A stretch of DNA of 64,000 bases from JAWVFM01 sp963739355 (GCA_963739355.1 CAVUAD010000006.1:248001-312000), one strand, 5' to 3'; numbered from the stretch's first letter, positions 24,751-33,517 are shown. Numbers and translations are program-made. Notes: a model not told the origin generated them from the letters alone.

Positions 24751-25291
24751 CGGCGGTCGCCGCGATCGCCGCCGACGCTGCGTTCCGGCGCTTCGACATC
24801 CGCTGACGGCGCCGAACGCACCCGTCTGATGCTCCCCTCGCTACGGCGCGGGGTGGTTGGGTTCTGACGCCCTTCATTGCGCGGCGGAATCGCCGCGCCT
24901 AGGTTCCCGCCGCAGCAGTTTCGCCGCCGGCGTAGGAGCCGGAGGGCATCGGAGCGCGGATCGAGAACTGGACAGCGAACGTTCGTTCCGAGACTGGGTG
25001 CCTCGCCGAAACATCGGGATTTGCAGGAGCTTTTATTGGGGCGAAGGGTGAAAATTCCTCGCCATTCGCGCCCGCCGCAGGCCCTTCTGCCTCGCGTCGC
25101 TACCAGCTCAGCTACCGATTTGAGTCTGCCCTCAGCGATGCCGTGCTGGTAGCGGGCCTCCGATCCGCAAACCCGGCTCTGGATCGTTCGGCCCATTCGG
25201 AAGGATCGCTCCGTGCCACGCTCGCTTCCAGGTCGCGCCCTCCGCCTCGTGCGAGGTCACGCGGTCTCTCAGGGTTAGACTTGATTCGGGG
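24751..25291. other. Intergenic region downstream of ABC copy 2
   Basis: About 540 bases. The first 60 hold the out-of-frame remains of the permease 3' end. The rest has no protein-like frame in either direction and no recognised RNA; it probably includes the upstream region of the FG-GAP gene. Confidence 0.4.
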
Positions 25292-26479
25292 ATGAAAGCG
25301 GGGAACTCGAAGCGGCGGTTTGCCCTGGCGACGGCGGTGTTGGGCGGGGCGACGGCGCTTCTCCTGGCGACGATCGTGGCAACCGGCGCCGCGGTCGGCC
25401 CAAGCACTCTCGGCCCCGCGAAGCTCTACCCGGCGACGGGGCCCTTTCTCTTCCGGGTGGCGGTGGGCGACCTCAATCGCGATGGCCACCAAGACATCGT
25501 CGTCTGCAGCGAGGGCAACGACACCGTCTCGATCCTTTACGGCCGTAAGAGCGGCAACGGCTTCAAGCTTCCGGTCGACCTCCCCGCAGGGACCGATCCG
25601 TTCGGGGTGGTGATCGCCGACCTGAACCGAGACAAGCGACCGGATATCGCCGTCATCGACAACGTCAGCTCGGGAGCTGTGAGCATCCTCCTCGCGAAGC
25701 GGCACGGGGGCTTCAGGCCTCGTGTGGGCGTGCCGGTTGGCGACATACCCGAGGCCCTCGCGGTCGCAGACCTGAATCGCGACGGGAACCTGGACATGGT
25801 CACCGCGAACACCGCGGGCAACATCTCCGTCCTTCTCGGGCGCGGCGGTGGGACCTTCAAGCCGCACAGAGAGTTTCTCACCGATCACCGCCCGGAGAAC
25901 CTTGTGGTCCACGACTTCACCTCGGACGGCAAGCCGGATGTCGCAGTGCTCACCGACAACAACGCGGGCCGTGGCCTCCTCGATCTCCTGAAGGGAAACG
26001 GGCATGGCGGCCTAGGGGCTCCGCACTCGCAGCCGGTCCACGACAGGCGCTCCTATGGGCTGGTGGCGGCGCAGCTCACGGCGGACCATCGCCTCGACGT
26101 CGCGGTGACCACGTGCCTGAACCCCGGCGTTGGTGCTGTCCACATCTTCCAGGCCAAGGACAACGGCTTCAAGCCCGAGCGGAGCTTTCCGGATGCGGCC
26201 GGCACCTGTGCGTACGAGCCTGCCGCCGGCGACATCAACGGCGACGGGCGTACCGACGTCGTAACCACTCTCTTAGAGGGAGCGGACAATGGCGCGATCT
26301 CGGTGCTCTTCGGAAAGAAGCACGGATCACTCTCCAAGGGCCACGTCTTCGGGGCCGGCGGCCCGAGCTCCACGTACTCGGCCGCGGTCGCCGACCTGAA
26401 CGGCGACGGCCGCCAGGACGTCGTGATGCCGGACCACGACAACCCGCAAGTCGCGGTCGTCTACGGCAAGAGGCGCTGA
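25292..26479 (+). CDS. Secreted FG-GAP/VCBS repeat protein
   Basis: A 395-residue exported protein. A basic N-terminus and hydrophobic segment (residues 9-35) form a signal peptide or anchor. The rest is about six to seven repeats of roughly 50 residues with the calcium-binding loop DLNRDGHQD, DLNRDGNLD, DINGDGRTD and DLNGDGRQD, the signature of FG-GAP beta-propellers. Such propellers act in adhesion or as extracellular scaffolds; there is no catalytic motif. It is a lone gene between ABC copy 2 and attachment fragment C. Confidence 0.88.
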   Translation: MKAGNSKRRFALATAVLGGATALLLATIVATGAAVGPSTLGPAKLYPATGPFLFRVAVGDLNRDGHQDIVVCSEGNDTVSILYGRKSGNGFKLPVDLPAGTDPFGVVIADLNRDKRPDIAVIDNVSSGAVSILLAKRHGGFRPRVGVPVGDIPEALAVADLNRDGNLDMVTANTAGNISVLLGRGGGTFKPHREFLTDHRPENLVVHDFTSDGKPDVAVLTDNNAGRGLLDLLKGNGHGGLGAPHSQPVHDRRSYGLVAAQLTADHRLDVAVTTCLNPGVGAVHIFQAKDNGFKPERSFPDAAGTCAYEPAAGDINGDGRTDVVTTLLEGADNGAISVLFGKKHGSLSKGHVFGAGGPSSTYSAAVADLNGDGRQDVVMPDHDNPQVAVVYGKRR

Positions 26480-26550
26480 GTCGGTGCATGAGTTCAGCCC
26501 TCGACCCTTCCGTGGGCTCCGGGCTTGGAGTGAGCCGGCCCCGGAGCTCT

Positions 26551-26596
26551 AGTCGGGGCGACTGGATTTAAACCAGCGACCTTTCGGCCCCCAGCC
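26551..26596 (-). repeat. tRNA-Pro 3'-half fragment C
   Basis: 46 bases matching the 3' half of tRNA-Pro(GGG) with one mismatch, same orientation as A, B and the intact gene. For about 100 bases to its right the sequence is also similar to that right of fragment A, including an AAATTGGACCCC motif (26677-26688), so A and C are equivalent ends of related elements. Confidence 0.85.
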
Positions 26597-26740
26597 TCAG
26601 GAGTCGCGGTCAGGCCGAGTCTCGTAATGCCTGCTCAGGCACGATCAGATTCCCTGACCTCGGCCGACCTTCGCGCAAATTGGACCCCGGATTGGACCCC
26701 GATCATCTGCGCGTCCGGAGTTTCGTATTACAATTCGTTG

Positions 26741-26976
26741 GTGGAGATCCACCCGTCGGCCCGCAGGCATGGAATAGCCGACGAAGACATCGACCACGCA
26801 CTGATGAACGCAATGAGCATCGACGATCAGGACGACGACACGCGTCTCTATCTCGGGCCCGCCCGCAGCCGGAGCTGCTCGAGGTCGTCACCATCATTCG
26901 TGAGGATGGCTCGGAGCTCGCAATCCACGCGATGAAGATGCGGCCCAAGTACCGCCGGCTACGACCTGGAGACTGA
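26741..26976 (+). pseudogene. BrnT-like toxin gene, frameshifted
   Basis: From a GTG at 26741 the frame reads EIHPSARRHGIADEDIDHAL and DDTRLYLGPA. The continuation ELLEVVTIIREDGSELAIHA and MKMRPKYRRL is in the next frame, so one base has been gained or lost near 26861. Joined, the product of about 78 residues matches a small actinobacterial toxin-like family that is encoded before a ribbon-helix-helix protein. The frameshift probably inactivates it. Confidence 0.6.
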
Positions 26977-26977
26977 G

Positions 26978-27259
26978 ATGACGAAGAAGAAGACACACGG
27001 GAAGACGGCTAGCGGCAAGCCCATAACCGACGAACTGGTCGAAGAGCTCAGCCGCAAAGCCGAGAGCGGCTACGACGTCGAGAAAACCCTACGTCGGCGG
27101 CCCGGCCGGCCCGCGATCGGCTCTGCGCCCGCCGGCGTTGAGTCAGTTCGCCTGGAGCCAGAGCTGCGTGACGCCCTCGGTGAGCGGGCGGAGCGGGATC
27201 GCGAAACCACCTCGTCAATCATCCGCAAGGCACTCCGCCAGTACCTCGAGGCTCGCTGA
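26978..27259 (+). CDS. Ribbon-helix-helix antitoxin-like protein
   Basis: A 93-residue protein. The N-terminal half is basic (TKKKTHGKTASGKPITDELV, RRRPGRPAIGS). The C-terminal 45 residues are a ribbon-helix-helix DNA-binding fold: a beta strand VESVRLEPEL and helices LGERAERDRETTSSIIRKAL. It starts two bases after the end of the broken toxin gene, so the pair is a toxin-antitoxin module whose toxin is decayed. The antitoxin remains intact and may still bind its own promoter. Confidence 0.78.
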   Translation: MTKKKTHGKTASGKPITDELVEELSRKAESGYDVEKTLRRRPGRPAIGSAPAGVESVRLEPELRDALGERAERDRETTSSIIRKALRQYLEAR

Positions 27260-27401
27260 GCCGCAGGTCTGCGCGACGGGCGTTTTCGGTTCTCGCGCGT
27301 TGGGGAAGCCAGCGGCGAGCGGTCGTTTCGGCGAAAGCAGGAGCGGACCGCCGACGCTGGCCTAGACCCTATGTCCCGGTGAACGTCCGGCCGGGCAGAT
27401 A

Positions 27402-27492
27402 GCCATAGGTCGGCACCCGCCCAGAAGCGGGTGAACAAGTGCGCCGCGGCTGCAACCGCGGCGCGACCCAAACTCCATAGGAGGGCGCCGAC
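27402..27492 (+). ncRNA. Candidate IS110 bridge RNA region
   Basis: Directly upstream of the transposase lie two strong hairpins: CACCCGC/GCGGGTG (27414-27433) and GCGCCGCGG/CCGCGGCGC (27441-27464). They are flanked by two copies of CCATAGG (27403 and 27476). IS110-family elements such as IS621 encode in this position a structured bridge RNA that guides recombination. Assignment rests on position and structure. Confidence 0.5.
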
Positions 27493-28572
27493 ATGGCGAA
27501 GGCTAGGACCCTGGTGGGTCTTGACGTGCATGCCGCGAAGGTTGTCGCGGCGATCCTCGACTCCGAGACCGGCGAGCTGCGCTTCCAGCGCCTCAGCGGT
27601 GAGAGCGAACCCGTGGCGAGGCTCTGCAGCTCGCTCGCGGGACCGGTGCGAGCGACCTATGAGGCGGGCCCCACCGGCTATGGGCTGGCGCGAGCCCTCG
27701 ACGCGGCCGGCGTCGAGTGCTTGGTCGCGGCACCGGGCAAGATCCCGCGCGGGTCGACCGAGCGGGTGAAGACCGACCGCCGTGACGCCGAGCACCTGGT
27801 CCGCTTGCTGCTCGCGGGCAAGCTCCATCCGGTCAGGGTCCCCGGCCCGCCCGAGGAGGCGCTTCGCGACCTGGTCCGCGCCCGCGAGGACATCCGCCAG
27901 GACCTGATGCGCGCTCGCCATCGGCTCTCGAAGCTGCTGTTGCGCCACGAGGTCCGCTTCGAAGGCCGCGCCTGGAGCGAGCGTCACCGCGCCTGGCTTT
28001 CGGGCATCGAGCTCGACGAGGCACCCGCCCAGCTCACCTTCGTCGACTACCTGGGCGCGGTCGAGGCCCTGCTCCATCGCAAGGGCGAGCTCGAGCGCCA
28101 GATCAATGCCGCGGTGCCGAGCTCGCCTTGGGCGCAGGAGGTGGGACGACTGCGCTGTCTGCGCGGCGTCGAGACTCTGACCGCGGTCGGGCTCTGCGCC
28201 GAGATTGGCGACTTCGGGCGTTTTGCGAAGGCCGGGCAGCTGATGAGCTATCTCGGCCTGGTTCCCTCAGAGCACTCCTCCGGCGAGAGTCGCCGGCTCG
28301 GGGCGATCACCCGCTCGGGCTCGCGCCATGCCCGCCGCTTGCTGGTCGAGGCCGCCTGGCACTATCGAAACCAGCCCCGGCTCAGCGCCGCGATCGCTCG
28401 CCGCCACGAAGGCCAGCCCGCCGAAGCGGTCGCGATCGCCTGGTCGGCGCAGCGGCGGCTGCATCGGGTCTGGTCGCGGATGCGGCGCCGGGGCAAGCCG
28501 GCGACGCTGGTCACGGTCGCCGTCGCCCGCGAGCTCGCCGGCTTTTGCTGGGCGATCACCCAGGTCGAGTGA
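27493..28572 (+). CDS. IS110-family transposase
   Basis: A 359-residue DEDD transposase. The N-terminal RuvC-like half has Asp in VGLDVHA, Glu in TYEAGPTGYGL and the Asp pair in KTDRRDAEHL. The C-terminal half has the LRGVETLTA helix-hairpin region and the serine-containing block GAITRSGSRHARRLL, as expected for the family. The start is an ATG 12 bases after an AGGAGGG. It looks intact, so the element may still be active; it sits in decayed sequence in the third island segment. Confidence 0.93.
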   Translation: MAKARTLVGLDVHAAKVVAAILDSETGELRFQRLSGESEPVARLCSSLAGPVRATYEAGPTGYGLARALDAAGVECLVAAPGKIPRGSTERVKTDRRDAEHLVRLLLAGKLHPVRVPGPPEEALRDLVRAREDIRQDLMRARHRLSKLLLRHEVRFEGRAWSERHRAWLSGIELDEAPAQLTFVDYLGAVEALLHRKGELERQINAAVPSSPWAQEVGRLRCLRGVETLTAVGLCAEIGDFGRFAKAGQLMSYLGLVPSEHSSGESRRLGAITRSGSRHARRLLVEAAWHYRNQPRLSAAIARRHEGQPAEAVAIAWSAQRRLHRVWSRMRRRGKPATLVTVAVARELAGFCWAITQVE

Positions 28573-28682
28573 TCCCTCGCAGCCGCTGAGTGCTGGAGGG
28601 GCGGCGGTGCACCGGCCTTCGCGCGAGGGCATCCGCGAAACAGCTATGAGCAGCCGGGCAACCGGCGACGCTCGTTCCTAGA

Positions 28683-28915
28683 GCGCGGGCCCTCTCGACG
28701 AAACCCGGTCCTGCGACGGCAACCCGTGCGTCGTCCGTCCTACGCCGACCGGGCGCGGGCTTGGCCAGGGTCGGAAGCGTGACGGATGGGCCTGCGGTGC
28801 GGACCATCGGTCCCGGTTCGGGGTAGTGCGGGAATCCAGTCTCGTCAAGGAGAGCGCCATCACGATCCAAGAACACTGTGAATCGGGTGGCTCGCGGAGG
28901 CGACCAAGAGCCCAT
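28683..28915 (-). pseudogene. Possible HAD-like gene fragment cut by the IS110 element
   Basis: A frame from an ATG at 28915 reads TRFTVFLDRDGALLDETGFP, close to the DxDGT motif of HAD phosphatases, then loses resemblance and runs into the IS right end. Only the first motif is recognisable, so this is at most a 5' fragment. Confidence 0.3.
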
Positions 28916-28953
28916 GATCGGAGCGAGGGTCCTTGGGGGCGCGACCGACTTGT

Positions 28954-29274
28954 TCATTTGCCGCGCATGGAAGGGCCTGCGACTGCGTAGTTCACCTGGA
29001 GCTCAGCCATGGCCCGCCAACACTCAGCCCGGCTACCTGGGGCATCAGAGCGGAGTCGCCTACAAGCATCAAGTACTTGTGCAACTGGGTCGGCCGTGTC
29101 GGATCTGCCCTCCCGAAGGTTCAGAGAGTTTGCGAAGCGCGCTCTCTGCAACCGCGACGCTCCAATGCCCCCGGAGGCAAAATCGACCGCGGCAAGCCCG
29201 CGCTCAGTCGCAATGACATTGGAAGCACTCGGATCACCATGGATGATGATCCGCTTCCATTCCTGTTCCTTCAC
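28954..29274 (-). pseudogene. Phosphotransferase (APH/choline kinase-like) C-terminal fragment
   Basis: A 106-residue frame starting at GTG 29274 carries IIIHGDPSASNVIATERGL and AAVDFASGG, the catalytic HGDxxxxN and metal-binding DF motifs of the aminoglycoside-phosphotransferase superfamily. The N-terminal ATP-binding lobe is missing: upstream lies the unrelated Cys-rich gene in the opposite direction. It is therefore a truncated remnant. Confidence 0.45.
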
Positions 29275-30212
29275 CGCACAAGAAGTGCAAGGGCAGGTGC
29301 TGCCCCAAGCACGCCCGCTGCAAGCACGGCAAGTGCAGGTGCAAGAAGGGCTTCAAGAAGTGCAAGGGCCGCTGCGTCAACCTCAAGACCGCAAAGCGAA
29401 ACTGCGGCCGGTGCGGGCACGTCTGCGGCTCCGGCCAGACCTGCGTAAAGGGGGTCTGCACGGATCAGACGCCGATGCTCTGCGGCAACGGAACGATCGA
29501 TCAGGGCGAGGCCTGCGATGGGAACGAGCTCGGCGGTGAGACCTGCATCACTCAGGGCTTCAGCGGCGGCGACCTCGCCTGCGGTCAGGACTGCCAGTTC
29601 GACACCTCCGGCTGCTACCTCAGCACTTGCGGCAACGGGACGATCGAACCCGGTGAGACCTGCGACGGCAACGACCTCGGCGGCCAGACCTGCCAGGGCC
29701 TCGGCTTCAGCGGCGGCACCCTCGCCTGCAACCCCGACTGCATGTCCTACGACACCAGCAACTGCACCGCGGCCGAATGCAGCGAGGGCGAGATGGTCGC
29801 CTGTTACGAGGGTCCGATCGGCACCGAGGGACTCGGCGTCTGCCAAGGTGGCATCAAGGCCTGCAGCGGCGGCACCTTCGGGCCGTGCCAGGGCCAGGTC
29901 ACGCCGCAGCCGGAGATCTGCGGCAACGGACTCGACGACAACTGCGATGGAGTCGTCGACGACGGCTGCGACTACTGCGTCGGCAAGCCGGACACGACCC
30001 CGTGCGACGACGGCAACGCCTGCACCACCGGCGACGCCTGTCAAGGCGAGGTCTGCGTCGGCGGCACCCCGATCGTCTGCACCCAGATCGACGAGTGCCA
30101 CCAAGCCGGAACCTGCAACCCACTCAGCGGAACCTGCACCAACCCCACCATGCCCGACGGAACCGCCTGCAGCACCGGCACCTGCCAGGCGGGCGTCTGC
30201 ACTACGGCCTGA
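29248..30212 (+). CDS. Cys-rich repeat protein, 5'-truncated
   Basis: An in-frame region of about 320 residues rich in Cys, Gly and Asp. It opens with a Lys/Cys-rich stretch (HKKCKGRCCPKHARCKHGKC), followed by two repeats with the pattern CGNGTIDQGEACDGNELGG and CGNGTIEPGETCDGNDLGG and a third CGNGLDDNCDGVVDDGCD, the DUF4215/myxococcal Cys-rich type. No start codon follows the preceding TGA until the ATG at 29475, so the N-terminus and signal peptide have been lost. Such proteins are normally secreted surface proteins, better known from Deltaproteobacteria, and the content suggests transfer. Confidence 0.6.
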
Positions 30213-30333
30213 GCCCGCCCCTCCTTGCCCCGGCCGGGCCGCTGCTGGCATCGGTGCTCCTAACTAGGGCGTAACCACACTCCTGCTCAGACGAAGACGG
30301 GGTCTGCTGGCGGTTTGCCCGACGATCGCGCGA

Positions 30334-32223
30334 CTACCGCAACTCCACCTTGAGGCGCTCGCTGCTGTCGTTGCCGGCGGCATCGCGAAAGACCACGTCC
30401 AGCTTCGCCTTGGTCTTCCATTTCTTCTTTTTACCGAGCCGACGCAGCTTCGCGTTCTTCTTGCCCTTGACCTTGAGATTCAGCGTGACCGTCTCGCCGG
30501 CAGCGACGTTCGCGCGGTCCTTGTTGAGCTTGAAGTTCTTGCGCTTCTTTCCCGAAACGACCGCGCGCTCGTAGAAGGCAACCGTGCGGTTCCGCTTACC
30601 GCTCTTCTTGGCGATCACCGTTCCCTTCGCAACGATCACGCCGGCCTCGTTGGAGCTTGCCTTGATCTTGATGGCCTTCCCGGCCTTGGGCTTGCCCTTG
30701 ACCTTGGCGTTTCCATCGGGCGCCTGGTCGTCGCCGCCGCCGTCGTCGTCGGCGATCGTGATGTCGCCCGTGGACGGGTCGCCGACGGTGTACCCGTTGC
30801 CGGGGTCCACGGTCATGGTGGCCACCTCGGCGGACTCGATCGGGGGGGCATCGACGGGAGTCAGGGTGACGTCGACGGTGTCGTCGCCGGCCGGGAAGGT
30901 GGCGGTATCCGCAACGGCCGTGTAGTCCGAACCCTCGCTCGCCGTCCCCGACGTCGAGACGTTGACAGTGAGCTCCCCCGCCGTCTTGGTGCGGCTGAGG
31001 GTCCAGGTACCCGTGTCGGGCCCGGCCTCGGCTGCGGAGGCATCCGTCGCCTCCACGGTCACAACCGGCAGGTCCCCCGGCGGCGGCGGCGGAGGCGGTC
31101 CGGACCCATCGATCGTGAACGAACGCTGCACGCTGTCGGTCATCCCGTTGACGGAGTCGGTGATCTCCAGGGTGACGTTCGCGTACTTGCCGTAGTCGAA
31201 GGTGAACTCAGGCTGCTCCGCGTGGGAGCTGCCGCGCACGGTGTAGGGATCGCCGTCGTCGGCAGCCTCGAAGGTCCAGTCGTAGGACATCGGGTCTCCC
31301 CATTGCGAGTAGGAACCGCTGAGGAATTCGTATGTCGCGGCCGCGGTCTTGCTCTCCACAAAAGCCGCGACCGGCGGCCGGGGCCGCTCGATGCCGTCCA
31401 CCGGGATCCACCACGGCGTCCCCACTACGGAGTGCGTGCCGTCGGAGTGCTCGATGTGGAGGGTCGCGGTCCCGCGAATCCAGGTCGGCCCGTACAGCCC
31501 GTCCGGCTCGGTGTCATCCCCGTTCGGCGCCTGAGCCGGTCTCTGGTAGGTGCAAGTCAGCGCAGCCGGACCGCGGGTGGACCAGGTATCCCCGGGCGGC
31601 CCGCCGTTGACGTAGGCCTCGTTGAACCCGGCCGTGCAGTTGTCGTGGGTCAGGCCCAAGCGGTAGTCGACGTTGGCCCAGTCGGTCCAGAGCATCGAGC
31701 CGGGCAGGGGCTCGCTCGGCAGGTAGTAGCTGCATTGGTAGGCCGGCTTCCCTTCGCGGGTCGACGGGCGGTCGACCCCGTCGTCGTAGGAGTCTTGGTA
31801 GGCGCAGATCGGGTCGGAGACGGCCTCGATGAGGATGCGCGAGTAGCAGTCGTCCGGGCTGAAGATGCCGGTCCCCGCGTCCTGCGAGCTGCACGGTGAG
31901 ACCGAGGGCGCGATGTCGACCGCGGCGCCGGAGCCGATGTCACCGTTGACCGAGACCGAGAACTCGTCGGGGATCCCGTCGTCGGGGCAGAGATCACCGA
32001 TCTCAGGGTCGTCCGGCGTCCCCTGGCAGCCCGGCGCAGGCCCGGTCGACACGGCCGCCGCCGGCTCAGCCATCCACGCCAGTGCAACCACCAGGATCGA
32101 CGCGGTGAGCAAGACGAGCGGAGTCCGCCAGGAGCCGATGAGCGCGCCCGCGGACCAACGTTGAACAGGAAGCCACCGAGCACCCTTCGGGACCCAAACT
32201 TGAGACCCCAACAACGTAGACAA
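30334..32223 (-). CDS. Secreted PKD/Calx-beta surface protein
   Basis: A 629-residue exported protein. A long N-terminus of about 35 residues precedes a hydrophobic segment (TPLVLLTASILVVALAWMA) and a cleavage site near AAAVS. Residues 60-260 are a Cys-containing unique domain. A PKD-like domain (about 285-370, YDWTFEAADDG) follows, then a proline linker (GPPPPPPPGD), a Calx-beta domain (about 385-490, VTVEATDASAAEAGP, SEGSDYTAV) and a Lys-rich C-terminal domain resembling a bacterial Ig-like fold. It probably acts in cell-surface adhesion. It stands alone on the minus strand in the third island segment. Confidence 0.8.
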   Translation of the reverse strand: MSTLLGSQVWVPKGARWLPVQRWSAGALIGSWRTPLVLLTASILVVALAWMAEPAAAVSTGPAPGCQGTPDDPEIGDLCPDDGIPDEFSVSVNGDIGSGAAVDIAPSVSPCSSQDAGTGIFSPDDCYSRILIEAVSDPICAYQDSYDDGVDRPSTREGKPAYQCSYYLPSEPLPGSMLWTDWANVDYRLGLTHDNCTAGFNEAYVNGGPPGDTWSTRGPAALTCTYQRPAQAPNGDDTEPDGLYGPTWIRGTATLHIEHSDGTHSVVGTPWWIPVDGIERPRPPVAAFVESKTAAATYEFLSGSYSQWGDPMSYDWTFEAADDGDPYTVRGSSHAEQPEFTFDYGKYANVTLEITDSVNGMTDSVQRSFTIDGSGPPPPPPPGDLPVVTVEATDASAAEAGPDTGTWTLSRTKTAGELTVNVSTSGTASEGSDYTAVADTATFPAGDDTVDVTLTPVDAPPIESAEVATMTVDPGNGYTVGDPSTGDITIADDDGGGDDQAPDGNAKVKGKPKAGKAIKIKASSNEAGVIVAKGTVIAKKSGKRNRTVAFYERAVVSGKKRKNFKLNKDRANVAAGETVTLNLKVKGKKNAKLRRLGKKKKWKTKAKLDVVFRDAAGNDSSERLKVELR

Positions 32224-32329
32224 GCCTCCCCCTCCAATAGCCGCTTGCCCAACCTATCCTAGAGGATCTCCTGGGTCGCCGGCGAAACCGTGAGCCCGGC
32301 GGAGGGCTCGAGCGTCGTAGTGACGAACA

Positions 32330-32379
32330 TAGCGGGGGCAGGATTTGAACCTGCGACCTCCGGGTTATGAGCCCGGCGA
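32330..32379 (-). repeat. tRNA-Met 3' fragment
   Basis: The minus strand contains a complete anticodon arm (CCGGG-CTCATAA-CCCGG, CAT anticodon), a variable loop, the T arm GCAGG-TTCAAAT-CCTGC and an acceptor end CCCCGCT, but neither D arm nor 5' acceptor strand. It is a relic of a tRNA-Met attachment event or a truncated gene. Confidence 0.65.
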
Positions 32380-32542
32380 GTAGGTGATGTCGCGTCCGCG
32401 TCGGGTGCGATCGCGCCAACTCCGTGCGTGGGAGCAGGATGTATGTCCGCCCCCATCCCGCCGAAGTCCGCCACGTCCGTGGCGGTTCGTTTGAACAGCG
32501 TTTGACGAATCGCGGCTCCGGCCGGGCGAACGCTTCCGGCTC

Positions 32543-32660
32543 CTAGAACGACCAAGTGACCTCGTAGGCGCGCTTGGCAAGACGCTTCGACCTTTCGAGT
32601 ATCTCCGAGGAACCCCAGCGCTCGGCCTTTCGGATTTCACTCTCGATGCCGGTGATCTTC
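32543..32660 (-). pseudogene. Short gene remnant
   Basis: A minus-strand frame reads KITGIESEIRKAERWGSSEI then LERSKRLAKRAYEVTWSF and a stop, with protein-like composition; an in-frame TAG lies directly upstream. It looks like the C-terminus of a decayed gene. No family recognised. The rest of 32380-32782 holds nothing further. Confidence 0.25.
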
Positions 32661-32782
32661 TAGGCCTCCTGGTCGTTCCGAGCGGGCGTCGCAGACGCCC
32701 CCCGCTAGCCGCGCGCTTTGTCGCGTAATCCAGCACTCTGGGTCCGAGCAGCGAAGCAGTCCCCCAGGCAGCTGGGTCGGCG

Positions 32783-33442
32783 TCATGGGCGCTTGACCGC
32801 GTAGTCGCCGAGTCCGCCCTCCAGCAGCGCGAAGGCTCGCTTGGCCTTGGCGCGGACCTCGCGGGCGATCTCGGGGGCGGGGGCGCCGGCAAGCGTCCGC
32901 TGGCGAACGTAGTCGATCAGGACCCGGTGGACGCCGAGCAGCGCGGCCGCCGCAGCCCGGGGCTCGACATCGGCCACGGCGGATCCGGTCTCCTCGGCGA
33001 GCAAAGCCGCCAGCGATTCCGCGTAGCGCGCGAAGACCTGCCTTTCGCGGGCGAGCAGGGCGGGGCTCTCGGTGATCACGCGGGTGATGGTCCGGACCTG
33101 CTTGGTGGCTTCGTCGTGCCCCTCGGTCGCTTTCTTGGCGAGTACGCCACCCTGCTTGAGCAGGAACCCGCGGAAAGCCGCCAGGACGCTCTCGCCCGGT
33201 TGGCGCTGACGGATCGCTTCGAGCAGCTCCTCCTCGAAGGCCTCGAGGCGGCTGTAGAAGAGGTCCTCCTTTGCCGGGAAGTAGTTGAAGACGGTCGCCT
33301 CGGACACGTTCGCTTCGCGAGCGATCTCGGCCACAGTCACGGCCTCGAAGCCCCGCTCGGCGAATAGCCGCCCCGCCGCATCGGCGATCAGCGACCGCGT
33401 CTCCTGCTTCTTGCGCTCTCTCAGTCCTGGTCCTTGATTCAT
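32783..33442 (-). CDS. TetR-family repressor
   Basis: A 219-residue regulator with an N-terminal helix-turn-helix: RSLIADAAGRLFAERGFEAV and IAREANVSEATVFNYFPAKEDLF. The C-terminal ligand-binding domain is all-helical. The ATG at 33442 is chosen because the family begins here; the same frame stays open far upstream only by chance, antisense to the MFS gene. It is divergent from an MFS exporter with 75 bases between them containing strong inverted repeats, so it very likely represses that exporter and itself. Confidence 0.92.
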   Translation of the reverse strand: MNQGPGLRERKKQETRSLIADAAGRLFAERGFEAVTVAEIAREANVSEATVFNYFPAKEDLFYSRLEAFEEELLEAIRQRQPGESVLAAFRGFLLKQGGVLAKKATEGHDEATKQVRTITRVITESPALLARERQVFARYAESLAALLAEETGSAVADVEPRAAAAALLGVHRVLIDYVRQRTLAGAPAPEIAREVRAKAKRAFALLEGGLGDYAVKRP

Positions 33443-33456
33443 CGCTTCCCGTTGTG

Positions 33457-33479
33457 TTAGAGTGACTCTAAGTTTAGAG
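33457..33479. promoter_or_regulatory. TetR operator with overlapping palindromes
   Basis: TTAGAGTGACTCTAA (33457-33471) is a perfect seven-base inverted repeat around one G, and CTCTAAGTTTAGAG (33466-33479) is a second, overlapping, perfect inverted repeat. Three alternating half sites of TTAGAG lie between the divergent repressor and exporter genes, suggesting cooperative binding of two dimers. Confidence 0.7.
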
Positions 33480-33517
33480 ATACCCTGATATTTAGGCGAC
33501 CATACGGAGAGCATCTC

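Larger units (their letters stand above)
27361..28682 (+). mobile_element. IS110-family insertion sequence
   Basis: A DEDD transposase gene preceded by a structured noncoding region of about 130 bases and followed by about 110 bases of right end. CCTAGA occurs at both proposed ends (27361-27366 and 28677-28682) and may be the shared core, as IS110 elements lack terminal inverted repeats. The exact ends are inferred. Confidence 0.65.

Noticed and set aside
25040..25170. tRNA-like D-arm sequence (GTAGCTGAGCTGGTAGC on the minus strand)
   Set aside because: No matching acceptor, anticodon or T arm can be folded around it.
27393..28632. Minus-strand frames across the IS110 element
   Set aside because: Antisense to the intact transposase; no second protein is expected in this IS family.
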